This document shows positions 17,185 through 25,783 of a stretch of 64,000 nucleotides of DNA, piece after piece; the first letter of the stretch is position 1; every line of letters starts with the position of its first letter. The notes under the pieces were generated by a model. It saw nothing but the letters and a program-made list of their open reading frames with translations, did not search any database and was not told where the DNA came from. The translations under genes and the position numbers were made by a program. The DNA comes from Crassaminicella thermophila (GTDB lineage: Bacteria; Bacillota; Clostridia; Peptostreptococcales; Thermotaleaceae): the NCBI RefSeq assembly GCF_008152325.1, contig NZ_CP042243.1, forward strand, positions 1,865,026 through 1,929,025, given 5' to 3'.

Positions 17185-18486
17185 CTAAAATTTACAATTA
17201 AATCTTTTTTCCCATTCTTCAATAAGCATTGATCTAAAATCTGGATGAGCTATATTTATTAATGCTCTTCCTCTTTCCTTTAGGGTTTTTCCTCTAAGAT
17301 CAGCAATACCATACTCTGTAACTACATAATGTACATCATTACGTGATGTTGTAACAGCTGAACCCTCATCTAATAATGGTACGATACGAGAAACTTTTCC
17401 TTTTGATGCTGTTGATGGAATAGCAATAATAGACTTTCCACCCTTAGCCATACTTACACCGCGAACATAATCAACCTGTCCACCTACACCACTAAACTGT
17501 CTTAGGCCTATACTTTCTGAACCTACTTGTCCCATTAAATCAATTTGAATACATGAATTTATAGAAACCATTTTTTCATTTTGCATAATTACACAAGGAT
17601 TGTTTACATAGTCTACTGGATACAATTCAACAGATGGATTATTATCAACAAAATCATAAAGTCTCTTTGTACCCATTAAGAATGTTACTACCATCTTTCC
17701 TTTATGTATGCTTTTTTTACTATTATTAATAACACCTGCTTCTACTAATTCAACAACACCATCAGAAAACATTTCTGAATGAATACCTAAATCCTTTTTA
17801 TCTTTTAAAAATAAAAGTACTGCATCAGGAATAGCTCCAATACCTAATTGAAGCGTAGAACCATCTTCAATAAGTTTTGCACAATTTTGTCCGATCGCTT
17901 TTTCTACATCTCCAATCTTTGGAGGTTGTAACTCTATAATCGGATAAGATGTCTCTACGATATGGTCAATTTCAGATATATGAATAAAAGAATCTCCCAT
18001 AGTTCTTGGCATTTGATCATTTACTTCTGCAATAACTATTTTCGCACATTCTGCTGCTGGCTTTGTATAATCACAAGAAAGACCGAAACTACAATATCCA
18101 TGTTCATCAGGACGGCTTAACTGAATCAACGCCACATCTACTGGTAAGTATCCTTCTTTAAATAATCTTGGAACTTCTGTAAAGAAACAAGGAGTATAGT
18201 CTGCTCTTGCTTCATTTACTGCTTTACGCGTAGATCCCCCTACAAATAATGCATTATGTCTAAAATGTGGTGCCATTTCTGGTTTTGTATATTCACTCTT
18301 ACCCATTGCTACCATATGAACAATTTCTACATCTTTATATTGATCTTTATTCTTTACCATTGCATCTACTAATTCTAATGGCTCGCTACATGCATGACCA
18401 ATAACTACTCTATTTCCAGACTGAATATGTTTTACAGCTTCTTCTGCAGTCGTAAGTTTGGACTTATAAACATCTTGCCAACTCAT
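17185..18486 (-). CDS. abfT: 4-hydroxybutyrate CoA-transferase
   Basis: Activates 4-hydroxybutyrate using acetyl-CoA (or butyryl-CoA). The 433-residue family I CoA-transferase (Cat2/AbfT-like) has a first half with GNRVVIGHACSEP and the AcCoA hydrolase/transferase C half with LQLGIGAIPDAVL and GIHSEMFSDG. The Glu in HSEMFSD is the covalent catalytic residue. Numbering from the second ATG (18486) makes it Glu238, the same number known for the C. aminobutyricum enzyme. That start also has AAAGG nine bases upstream, whereas the first ATG, three codons earlier, abuts it. C-terminal GVGGQVDYVRG and EYGIADLRGKT are conserved. It feeds AbfD with 4-hydroxybutyryl-CoA. Confidence 0.92.
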   Translation of the reverse strand: MSWQDVYKSKLTTAEEAVKHIQSGNRVVIGHACSEPLELVDAMVKNKDQYKDVEIVHMVAMGKSEYTKPEMAPHFRHNALFVGGSTRKAVNEARADYTPCFFTEVPRLFKEGYLPVDVALIQLSRPDEHGYCSFGLSCDYTKPAAECAKIVIAEVNDQMPRTMGDSFIHISEIDHIVETSYPIIELQPPKIGDVEKAIGQNCAKLIEDGSTLQLGIGAIPDAVLLFLKDKKDLGIHSEMFSDGVVELVEAGVINNSKKSIHKGKMVVTFLMGTKRLYDFVDNNPSVELYPVDYVNNPCVIMQNEKMVSINSCIQIDLMGQVGSESIGLRQFSGVGGQVDYVRGVSMAKGGKSIIAIPSTASKGKVSRIVPLLDEGSAVTTSRNDVHYVVTEYGIADLRGKTLKERGRALINIAHPDFRSMLIEEWEKRFNCKF

Positions 18487-18503
18487 CCTATCCATCCTTT
18501 CTA

Positions 18504-18773
18504 TTACTGAATAATTTTTCTGATTGCATCTATAACTTTTTCATAGTCTCTTTCATCTTTTACAAAAAATATTCCTTGTTTTGTTTGAATGCCTTTATAG
18601 TTTGCACAACAATTTGTACAACCTCCTATTATTAAAAGAAAGTCATAGATAAAACCTTCTTTAGCAACTTCAAAAACAAAATCATTTCCTAATTCTTTTT
18701 TTACTCTATCCACAAACTTACCCCGTTCATATCGTGGATTACATCCCCCACAATATTTCACGCCTACTTTCAA
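18504..18773 (-). CDS. small CGGCN-motif cysteine-rich protein, function unknown
   Basis: An 89-residue protein translated from a TTG start (18771-18773), with AAGGAG 8 nt upstream. It begins KVGVKYCGGCNPRYERG and has a second cluster GGCTNCCANY near residue 50, together six cysteines in CxxC, Cx2CC-like spacing, with an alpha/beta pattern in between. I do not know a characterised member. The cysteine pairs suggest a metal or Fe-S site, or redox chemistry. It lies between the NifU-like gene (11 nt) and abfT (17 nt) and is surely cotranscribed, so a helper role for the [4Fe-4S] enzyme AbfD is a reasonable inference. Confidence 0.8.
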   Translation of the reverse strand: MKVGVKYCGGCNPRYERGKFVDRVKKELGNDFVFEVAKEGFIYDFLLIIGGCTNCCANYKGIQTKQGIFFVKDERDYEKVIDAIRKIIQ

Positions 18774-18784
18774 AGTATCTCTCC

Positions 18785-19063
18785 TTACTTATCTTTTTTC
18801 AGTATTTTCTTAGCCATATCAATAAGTTCTTGGCTTACCTCACTAACTAAAGCTACTTCTTTTACTTCCGGAATCTCTTCTTGTAAGTCTGTAAGTACTA
18901 TATCTTCAAGGGTAAATCTAGCAGACGGACAACCGCTACAAGCACCTAAAAGTTTTACCTCTACAACACCATCTTCTACTTTTACAAGCTCAATATCTCC
19001 AAAATGCATAGCTAACTTAGGTCTTATCTTTTTCTGAATTACTTCATTTACCTTGTCAAACAT
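18785..19063 (-). CDS. NifU-like C-terminal domain protein (Fe-S scaffold/carrier)
   Basis: A 92-residue stand-alone NifU C-terminal domain. Such proteins hold or deliver iron-sulfur clusters through a CxxC pair, seen here in GACSGCPSARFTLEDI. The N-terminal helix (FDKVNEVIQKKIRPKLAMHF) and GDIELVKVEDGVVEVKLLG strand region are typical. The ribosome site is GGAGTGATTAT. It is 62 nt downstream of abfD, and the neighbouring AbfD needs a [4Fe-4S] cluster, so a dedicated maturation role is likely but unproven. Confidence 0.88.
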   Translation of the reverse strand: MFDKVNEVIQKKIRPKLAMHFGDIELVKVEDGVVEVKLLGACSGCPSARFTLEDIVLTDLQEEIPEVKEVALVSEVSQELIDMAKKILKKDK

Positions 19064-19125
19064 ATAATCACTCCATTACAAGGTTGGGGTGGATTTTTCC
19101 ACCCCTCCTATACTGTAAAAATTTA

Positions 19126-20616
19126 TTATTTTGTAGTTGCTGCTTCTCTTTTTGCAATAGATTCTTCATCTATTCCAACTATTTTTCTTGCTAATTCCTT
19201 CTTATGCTCAATATTACCTTGTCTTGCAATCATAATTCTTTGAGCTTGTGGAGAACCAGCTCCATGCATTGACTCTGTTCTGTATCCAACTGCTGCTGCT
19301 CCTAATGTCATATTTTCAATTAGTCTTAATACTCTCATTCTATGCTCTGTTGGAACAGCATTTACTCCTTTGAAGTATTTTTCACATACTGGTCCAATTA
19401 CTGGATGCTTGAAATCTTTTTCTGATGGCATTGTTACCATAAGTCCACCTGCAATATCTTCTGCAAGTCTTGTGATTTCATATGGGAATCTTGTTACATT
19501 TTGCTTACATACATTTGCAAGTAATAAGTCAATTTGATAGTTTCCAGCTTCTGTTGGATATCCTTCTGCTGAACATGCGATACCACAGCAGTATAGAGTT
19601 TCATTTAAATGAGTCATTTCGATTAATTTATCTTTAATGTGAGAAGCTTTTGCTGCACCGTTAAATTCTGCTGCTAATGCTGCTGCACCTATAAGAACGT
19701 CACCAACACCTACTTTACATCCACCATAACTTTGACGATGATATCCTGCAAATCTTTCTACTAGCATTCCTGCAAATTCTACTTCTCCATTTAAGAAAAT
19801 TCTATCATTTGGTACAAATACATCATCAAATACAACTAATGCTTCTTGTCCTCCAAAATTTTTGTTTCCTAAATCTATATCTGCACCTTCTTCTAATTTT
19901 CTTGTATCACAAGATTGTCTTCCGTAAATCATATATAATCCTTCAGCATCTGATGGTACTGCAAAGGATATAGCATAAGCTTCGTCTCCTTCTCTCATAG
20001 CTATTGTTGGCATTATTAGATGCTCATGAGAGTTTACTGCTCCTGTTTGATGAGCTTTTGCTCCTCTTACAACAATACCATCTTCTCTTCTTTCTACTAC
20101 ATGTAAGAAAAGATCTGGATCTTCTTGCTTACTTGGAGCTAATCCTCTATTTCCTTTAGGGTCTGTCATTGCACCATCTACTACTAAGTCATTTTTTTGT
20201 ACATACTCTAAAAACTTTTTAAAGTTTTCATGATAATTTGTTCCATGTGCTTTATCTATTTCATAAGTTGTACTATATACAGCATTGAAAGCATCCATAC
20301 CAACACATCTTTGGAAACAAGATGCTGTTTTTTGTCCAAGAAGTCTTAGCATTTTTACTTTCTTTCTTAAATCATCTGTACTTTGATGTAGATGTGTAAA
20401 ACGGTTTACTTTTTCTCCTGTTAAGTTTGATGTTGCTAACATTAGATCTTCATATTGCGGATCTTGTGCTAACTCATAAGTCATCGCTACAGAATTGATA
20501 GATGGTCTAATAATTGGATGATCTACAAAGTTTTCAATTAGTTCTCCAAACATATAAACCTTTATATTCAATTTTCTTAAACTATCAAGATACTGCTCTT
20601 TTGTCATTAATGCCAT
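19126..20616 (-). CDS. abfD: 4-hydroxybutyryl-CoA dehydratase / vinylacetyl-CoA isomerase
   Basis: Converts 4-hydroxybutyryl-CoA to crotonyl-CoA by a ketyl-radical mechanism using FAD and a [4Fe-4S] cluster. The 496 residues are the usual length. The cluster ligands are all present: Cys100 and Cys104 in SCFQRCVG, His293 and Cys300 in HRQSYGGC. This is one residue offset from the C. aminobutyricum numbers (99, 103, 292, 299). HQSTDDLRKKVKMLRLLGQK, GAKAHQTGAVNSHEH and EHRMRVLRLIENM are highly conserved. First gene of its transcript, it is preceded by a strong sigma-54 promoter (20721-20737) and palindromic activator sites. The product enters butyrate formation encoded elsewhere. Confidence 0.96.
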   Translation of the reverse strand: MALMTKEQYLDSLRKLNIKVYMFGELIENFVDHPIIRPSINSVAMTYELAQDPQYEDLMLATSNLTGEKVNRFTHLHQSTDDLRKKVKMLRLLGQKTASCFQRCVGMDAFNAVYSTTYEIDKAHGTNYHENFKKFLEYVQKNDLVVDGAMTDPKGNRGLAPSKQEDPDLFLHVVERREDGIVVRGAKAHQTGAVNSHEHLIMPTIAMREGDEAYAISFAVPSDAEGLYMIYGRQSCDTRKLEEGADIDLGNKNFGGQEALVVFDDVFVPNDRIFLNGEVEFAGMLVERFAGYHRQSYGGCKVGVGDVLIGAAALAAEFNGAAKASHIKDKLIEMTHLNETLYCCGIACSAEGYPTEAGNYQIDLLLANVCKQNVTRFPYEITRLAEDIAGGLMVTMPSEKDFKHPVIGPVCEKYFKGVNAVPTEHRMRVLRLIENMTLGAAAVGYRTESMHGAGSPQAQRIMIARQGNIEHKKELARKIVGIDEESIAKREAATTK

Positions 20617-20720
20617 TTACATCATCTCCCCTTTTAATTTCGTTATTATTTTAACAAATTTTTCATTTTTTGTACATATATTTTTTATCTTTTCATTAAA
20701 CTTAACACTCTTGATTCTGT

Positions 20721-20737
20721 TGCAATATCCATGCCAA
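20721..20737 (-). promoter_or_regulatory. sigma-54 promoter of the abfD operon
   Basis: Minus strand TTGGCATGGATATTGCA matches the -24/-12 consensus TGGCAYG-N4-TTGCW with correct spacing. It lies about 105 nt upstream of the abfD ATG. No sigma-A promoter of similar quality is visible here. Confidence 0.9.
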
Positions 20738-20852
20738 TTTAAAATCAATTTCTTATAAATAAACATTCATTGATCTTTTATTGAAATTACTTGCTTTCAA
20801 AGCGATTCTTATAATCATACTTTTTATGGTATACATAATAAAAAAACACTTC

Positions 20853-20975
20853 GTTGCAATAATGCAACATAATTGTTTTAATTTTTTTTAGAAAAATCTA
20901 TACTTTACTATTCAAAGGTGTTTTGACATACATTCTTTTTGTTGCTTTTTTGCAACGATGTTGTATTTTTGCATC
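20853..20975. promoter_or_regulatory. upstream activator palindromes for abfD
   Basis: Sixteen-bp palindromes of the form GTTGC-N6-GCAAC lie at 20853-20868 (GTTGCAATAATGCAAC) and 20941-20956 (GTTGCTTTTTTGCAAC), with a degenerate copy at 20960-20975. They are about 120-240 bp upstream of the -24 element, the usual enhancer distance. The same motif occurs before the permease at 23381-23506. They are probably bound by the Fis-type activator at 23511-25589. The last copies abut the DUF1847 stop codon and may also act as its terminator stem. Confidence 0.8.
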
Positions 20976-20977
20976 GT

Positions 20978-21595
20978 TTATTTCTTAAATCTTTTTCTAT
21001 AAAAACTATGTGCACAATACAACGCTCCTATCGGATTATGTGCTAATACCCTATCTTTGACTACTAATGCAGTAGCAGGAGCTTTTACATACTTAAAGAA
21101 CAAAGAATCATGACCTACACAAAGCCCTAATGCAATATTAAACTCTGTTTCTTCCTTATTTAATAACATTGCTTGTCCGATAGGATTACAGCTAATTTCC
21201 AATCTATCTTTTCTATCTTCATCATTCAATATTAATTCATTTTTATCTATACTTCCATTTTTGCAAATCACTGACGAAACCTCAAACCCATTATCTTTAA
21301 GAATTTTTACAAATGTCTTCGCCTCTTTTTTTAATCCTATACAAAACGCTACACCTATTTTTTTATATCCCATAATTTTACAAAATTCAATAGTTTCTTC
21401 AATCCGTGATAATTGACCACGTCCTTTATTCTCTAATTGCATTGTTCCATCTATGAATTTTTTTATATTTTCTTTTTCATACTCTTCTCTTGCTTCTGCA
21501 CAAACTCCCTCTTCCCTTATAGGACAGTTTTTTGGTGCATCTTCATATTCTCCTTTTCTACACCCTATAACTTCACAACTATCACATGTAAACAT
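20978..21595 (-). CDS. DUF1847 family cysteine-rich protein
   Basis: A 205-residue protein I recognise as DUF1847, an uncharacterised and probably metal-binding family. The N-terminus MFTCDSCEVIGCRKGEYEDAPKNCPIREEG carries four to five cysteines in zinc- or Fe-S-like spacing. A Rossmann-like middle follows (YKKIGVAFCIGLKKEAK, GFEVSSVICKNG), then conserved CNPIGQAMLLNKEETEFNI, LGLCVGHDSLFFKY and AHNPIGALY. The AAAGGAGG site is 12 nt from the ATG, a little far. It lies between the permease and abfD on the same strand. No own promoter is clear. Its link to 4-hydroxybutyrate metabolism is by position only. Confidence 0.85.
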   Translation of the reverse strand: MFTCDSCEVIGCRKGEYEDAPKNCPIREEGVCAEAREEYEKENIKKFIDGTMQLENKGRGQLSRIEETIEFCKIMGYKKIGVAFCIGLKKEAKTFVKILKDNGFEVSSVICKNGSIDKNELILNDEDRKDRLEISCNPIGQAMLLNKEETEFNIALGLCVGHDSLFFKYVKAPATALVVKDRVLAHNPIGALYCAHSFYRKRFKK

Positions 21596-21717
21596 ATTAA
21601 TAAGAATCCTCCTTTATATAAAATAAACAATATTCATTAATACTTTAACACAAAGTAAGTTTATGGTATATATCAACTTCATACTATAAAAATAAATATA
21701 AAGACACTTAAATTAAA

Positions 21718-21754
21718 ATTATGCAGATATCTTATAAAAGACAATCTGCATAAT
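21718..21754 (-). terminator. terminator after the NCS2-like permease
   Basis: ATTATGCAGAT and ATCTGCATAAT form an 11-bp perfect stem with a 15-nt loop, followed by TTTAATTT on the minus strand, directly after the permease stop. Confidence 0.65.
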
Positions 21755-21764
21755 CTTTTCTTAA

Positions 21765-23132
21765 CTATGCTGCTTTTTCTTCTTCTCCGAAAATATATAC
21801 ATCATACTCTGGCTTGTTACCTAGATTAATTAGTAAACAAAGAATAATACCTGTTGCAAGCCCCCATGCAGCACCACGAGTAGCAAGTACAGCACCCATT
21901 ACACCAGCAATACCTAAATCATTAAAAGTACGTGCTTTCATAACACCAACACGAACAGAAACATATCCTTGAATTAGCATAGTTGATGCAAGAGCAATTC
22001 CTAGTATTGGTTTGCAAAGGGTAACAATAGGAAGAAGCAAATAACCAGTAAGGGTACCAAATCTAAAGGATCCTGCTCCACCATGGATTGAGTCCATTGC
22101 TTTCCTACCATGTTTATAACGTTCACATATAACAACTTGCATTGCTGCCCAAAGAGGACCACACATTGTTAAATCAGGTCCAATAATAGACATTAAAAGG
22201 TTTCTTAATCCAAATACTAAGTGAGATCTGTTAGGATTATAATCAATATGTTCATCCGGACGAACTCTTTGAGCATCTTCAAGCAATGCTTGTGCTTGAA
22301 TCATATCTCCAAATAAAACAATGTAAGCAGATAAAACCATTGGTAAACTTTCAATAAACATACTCATTGGTGGAAATCCTACCCCAAAAAATGTCCAATC
22401 CTTCCACAACGTTGCAAATGCTGGTTTTGTAATACCCCATTCCACTTGCGGCCATGGTGTCTCCCCTACTAAAGGTCCTACAATGATTGCAATAACAACA
22501 ATTGGTAAAATACCTAAGTTTGCAATAACCTTTAAAATTGAATGATTATTTCTGATACTCTTAAAATGGTTTGAAAACAATAAATAAAATCCTAATCCAA
22601 TACAAATAATAATAGATTTTGGAAATGTATCAAATCTAGCACCTTCCTTAAAAATAACCATTACTGCTGCAAAGCCTGCACCTAATATAATCCCTGATTG
22701 CATTGCATTTGGTATAATAGAAACGATTTTTTTACCAAGTCCCGTAATACCTAAGATGATTGCTAGAATACCCAAAGTCATTTCAAATGCAATTAAAGCC
22801 TGCATCCTCTCATGTCCCATTTCATATTGACTAACATGAATCATCAAAAGTGGAATAGCAGGAGTTACCCATCCAGGTACAACCGGATCTCCTAAAAAAA
22901 CATGGGCACAATACAGAATTCCATTCAATAATACAATTGCCATGGCTACTTCGAATGGCATTCCCAAATATTCTTGAAGCATAGGAATAGCACCAAGACA
23001 TACAGCACACATTAATAATCCTTGAATATAATCTGCCCATTCAAATCGATAATGAATAAAAGGAATACGTATTTTAAATGGTCCTACTGACATATACGGC
23101 TGTTCTTTTCCAAATTCTCTGTTCATTGCCAT
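21765..23132 (-). CDS. NCS2/SLC23-like membrane permease
   Basis: A 455-residue polytopic membrane protein with about 12-14 hydrophobic helices. Composition and motifs (QSGIILGAGFAAVMVIF, GDMIQAQALLEDAQR, a half-helix-like IIGPDLTMCGPLW) place it with the nucleobase-ascorbate/SulP-like fold, although it is divergent from true uracil or xanthine permeases. The start has GGAGGAGAAATT upstream. The gene is transcribed alone between two hairpins. Its promoter is of sigma-54 type with the same upstream palindromes as abfD. I infer that its substrate belongs to the same pathway (4-hydroxybutyrate, GABA or another carboxylate) rather than a nucleobase. Family assignment is moderate; substrate is inference. 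Confidence 0.65.
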   Translation of the reverse strand: MAMNREFGKEQPYMSVGPFKIRIPFIHYRFEWADYIQGLLMCAVCLGAIPMLQEYLGMPFEVAMAIVLLNGILYCAHVFLGDPVVPGWVTPAIPLLMIHVSQYEMGHERMQALIAFEMTLGILAIILGITGLGKKIVSIIPNAMQSGIILGAGFAAVMVIFKEGARFDTFPKSIIICIGLGFYLLFSNHFKSIRNNHSILKVIANLGILPIVVIAIIVGPLVGETPWPQVEWGITKPAFATLWKDWTFFGVGFPPMSMFIESLPMVLSAYIVLFGDMIQAQALLEDAQRVRPDEHIDYNPNRSHLVFGLRNLLMSIIGPDLTMCGPLWAAMQVVICERYKHGRKAMDSIHGGAGSFRFGTLTGYLLLPIVTLCKPILGIALASTMLIQGYVSVRVGVMKARTFNDLGIAGVMGAVLATRGAAWGLATGIILCLLINLGNKPEYDVYIFGEEEKAA

Positions 23133-23270
23133 AATTTCTCCTCCTTCTTTCTTAAAACATATGTACTTTTATATAGATATATGAAACAGTTTTAAAATTA
23201 TACTCTTTATATCATCTCCCGTTTTTAAGAATCTGTGTAATAATTTTACATATGCCCCATTTTTATGTAT

Positions 23271-23286
23271 AGCAAGATTTATACCA
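23271..23286 (-). promoter_or_regulatory. sigma-54 promoter of the NCS2-like permease
   Basis: Minus strand TGGTATAAATCTTGCT has TGG and TTGCT at the right -24/-12 spacing, about 140 nt upstream of the permease ATG. The match is somewhat weaker than the abfD promoter at positions -22 to -20. Confidence 0.72.
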
Positions 23287-23376
23287 TTTTTTCCATTTTA
23301 ACCCATAAATTTATTTTTTATTGTATTTCTATGAGCCTTCTATTTATGTAGCATTATTTTCATTTTAAATCAAAAA

Positions 23377-23507
23377 CTCTGTTGCTATAATGCAACAGAG
23401 TTTTTTTAATTTTCACATCTGTTTATTTCATTTTCTTGTTTTTTCATACTTTATTTATTTTTTACGCCTCATTTGCAGCAATGCAACAAAATTGCAATTT
23501 TGCAACT
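23377..23507. promoter_or_regulatory. upstream activator palindromes for the permease; one doubles as terminator
   Basis: Three copies of the 16-bp N-TTGC-N6-GCAAC palindrome: 23381-23396 (GTTGCTATAATGCAAC), 23472-23487 and 23491-23506, each of the last two with one mismatch. They lie about 95-220 bp upstream of the -24 element. The first is embedded in a longer perfect palindrome (ACTCTGTTGC...GCAACAGAGT) ending in T5 on the minus strand, so it may also terminate the activator transcript. Confidence 0.75.
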
Positions 23508-23510
23508 ACT

Positions 23511-25589
23511 TTAATTGTTATATTTCTTTCTTTTCCGAACAAAAGTAGATGCATCAATCCCTAATACCTTTGCAGCGCTTCGTACATTTCCGTACTTTTC
23601 AAAGGCTTTATCTATTAATTCCTTTTCTAATTTTGCTACAGCATCCCTTAGTGGTAAAATTTCACTTGTGTCAGTTAAACTTTCATTAACATTTTTGCAA
23701 AAAATATTTTTAGGCAATTCTTCAGAAGTAATCTTTTCTTGATTACTCATAATAAATACCCGCTCTACAATATTTTTTACTTCTCGCACATTTCCTGGCC
23801 AATCATACTCATATAAACACTCTAATGCATCTTTGCTAAACTCTTTATTCCATCCATATTTTCGATTCAAACCTGAAAGAAAGTAGCGAATAAGCGGAAT
23901 AATATCTCCCCTTCTTTCCCTCAGAGGAAGAATATTTATAGGTACAACATTTAATCGATAATAAAGATCTTCTCGAAAACGCTTTTCCTTTACCATCTCT
24001 TCTAAATTTCTATTTGTAGCAGCCAAAATGCGCACATCAATTTTGATAGGCATAGTTCCTCCTACTCGTTTAACTTCCTGTTCTTGTAAAACTCGAAGAA
24101 GTTTAACTTGCATATCTAAAGATAATTCTCCTACCTCATCCAAAAATAACGTTCCTCCATCAGCAACTTCAAACAGCCCTACTTTCCCTTCTTTATTAGC
24201 TCCTGTAAAAGCACCTTTTTCATATCCAAATAATTCAGATTCAATTAGGTTTTCTGGAATAGCTCCACAATTTATTTTAATAAATTGATTTTTCTTTCTG
24301 TTACTGTTCTTATGAATAAATTTAGCCACTTCTTCTTTCCCAACACCAGTTTCTCCTAATAATAATACTGTTGTATCAACCTTTGCAACTCTTTTTGCAA
24401 GCCTCATTGTCTGAAGCATTTTCTCATCTTCAGCAACAATATGCAAAGTATTCAAAAGCTGTAATCTCATTTCTTCTATTTCTGAGTAATACTTTTGTGC
24501 TAATTCTTTATTTTTTTCTAATTGCTCCTTCAGTTTAGCAAGTTCAGTAATATCTCTTACATTCGTTACCACCATACTAATTTTTCCATTCTCATCAAAA
24601 ATAGGTGTACTCGTAACAAGTGCATTTTTTCCAGTACGAAATTTTTGATGAATCGTAGTAGTCTTTCCAGTTTTTAACACTCTCAAAGTAGCAGACTCAG
24701 AAATGTAACCCTTTTTTTCCAAATCACACATATTACTTCCTAACATTTCTTCTCTTTTAACTCCAGTAATTCTTTCATAGGCTTTATTAATCCTTAAAGT
24801 ATTTGCTTCTCCATCCGTAAGATAAATACCATCATAGGAAGATTCAATAACTGCATCAAGTTTTCTTGAAAGCCTTTGTACAGTATTTAGTTCATCTATA
24901 ATACTTGGCAAATCCGAACTATCCTTAAATACAATAACTCCAGCAAAAATTTCTTTATCCTTATACAAAGCAATACGATCACATATTAGCTGTTTATCTT
25001 TAAACTGAATTTTTTCATTGTATTGGCTTATTCCAGTCTTAATTACCTCATGCAATTTCAATTCTGGCAAAACATCTTCTATTTTTAAATTTATAATATT
25101 TTTATCTAAATTTAATATTCTGCCAGCTGAAGGATTACATCTCTTAATAACCCCTTTTTTATCAATAGTAATCACACCATTGTTAGTAGAATTTAAAATA
25201 GCTTTCATTTCACAAGATTCTTTAATTTCTCTAGCAAGCAGTCTTCTAGATAAATCCGTACGCGTAAGTATTCCTACCAAGTTTCCTTTTGCATCTACAA
25301 CAGGCAATCTTCCCACATTAAGATTCCAAGCATCTTTAATATCAGCATCTTCATCAATGGTTATTATTCTTTTAGAAGAAATTTCATCAATTGAAGTATT
25401 AGGAGAAATCTTGTTAATAAATGCTTTTATTAAATCATTTTTTGTTATAATCCCTACTAACTCACCATATTGATCAAGTACAGGAGCACCATCAATATGC
25501 TTATTAATAAAAAGCTTTGCAACATCCTCAAAGGTATCCTTTTCTGATAACACAATAGGATCTTTTGTCATTAAATCCTTAACTTTCAA
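23511..25589 (-). CDS. sigma-54-dependent activator with CBS, PAS, AAA+ and Fis-type domains
   Basis: A 692-residue enhancer-binding protein. Residues 1-120 are a CBS pair (VKDLMTKDPIVLSEKDTFED, LVGILTRTDLSRRLL). About 125-225 and 240-355 are two PAS modules (STNNGVITIDKKG, ESSYDGIYLTDGEANTLR). A coiled coil follows, then the AAA+ domain with Walker A GETGVGKE near 410, the sigma-54 contact loop GAFTGA near 458 and Walker B GGTLFLDEVGEL. The last 45 residues are a Fis-like helix-turn-helix (VRSAAKVLGIDASTFVRKRK). CBS domains often sense adenine nucleotides and PAS small ligands. Adjacent sigma-54 promoters and GTTGC-N6-GCAAC sites make it the likely regulator of abfD and the permease. Confidence 0.93.
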   Translation of the reverse strand: MKVKDLMTKDPIVLSEKDTFEDVAKLFINKHIDGAPVLDQYGELVGIITKNDLIKAFINKISPNTSIDEISSKRIITIDEDADIKDAWNLNVGRLPVVDAKGNLVGILTRTDLSRRLLAREIKESCEMKAILNSTNNGVITIDKKGVIKRCNPSAGRILNLDKNIINLKIEDVLPELKLHEVIKTGISQYNEKIQFKDKQLICDRIALYKDKEIFAGVIVFKDSSDLPSIIDELNTVQRLSRKLDAVIESSYDGIYLTDGEANTLRINKAYERITGVKREEMLGSNMCDLEKKGYISESATLRVLKTGKTTTIHQKFRTGKNALVTSTPIFDENGKISMVVTNVRDITELAKLKEQLEKNKELAQKYYSEIEEMRLQLLNTLHIVAEDEKMLQTMRLAKRVAKVDTTVLLLGETGVGKEEVAKFIHKNSNRKKNQFIKINCGAIPENLIESELFGYEKGAFTGANKEGKVGLFEVADGGTLFLDEVGELSLDMQVKLLRVLQEQEVKRVGGTMPIKIDVRILAATNRNLEEMVKEKRFREDLYYRLNVVPINILPLRERRGDIIPLIRYFLSGLNRKYGWNKEFSKDALECLYEYDWPGNVREVKNIVERVFIMSNQEKITSEELPKNIFCKNVNESLTDTSEILPLRDAVAKLEKELIDKAFEKYGNVRSAAKVLGIDASTFVRKRKKYNN

Positions 25590-25657
25590 TGAATTCCCTC
25601 CATGTTTACTTTTTTAATCATTCATTTTATACAAACATTATATATAACAAAACAAAA

Positions 25658-25683
25658 AAATCCTAGCAAAAACTAGGATTTTT
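25658..25683 (-). terminator. terminator of the tRNA operon
   Basis: AAATCCTAG and CTAGGATTT flank a 7-nt loop, with a T7 tail on the minus strand, 20 nt after tRNA-Cys. Confidence 0.88.
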
Positions 25684-25703
25684 AAAAATTATGTAATTTT
25701 CAC

Positions 25704-25778
<75 letters not shown>

Positions 25779-25783
25779 AGACT

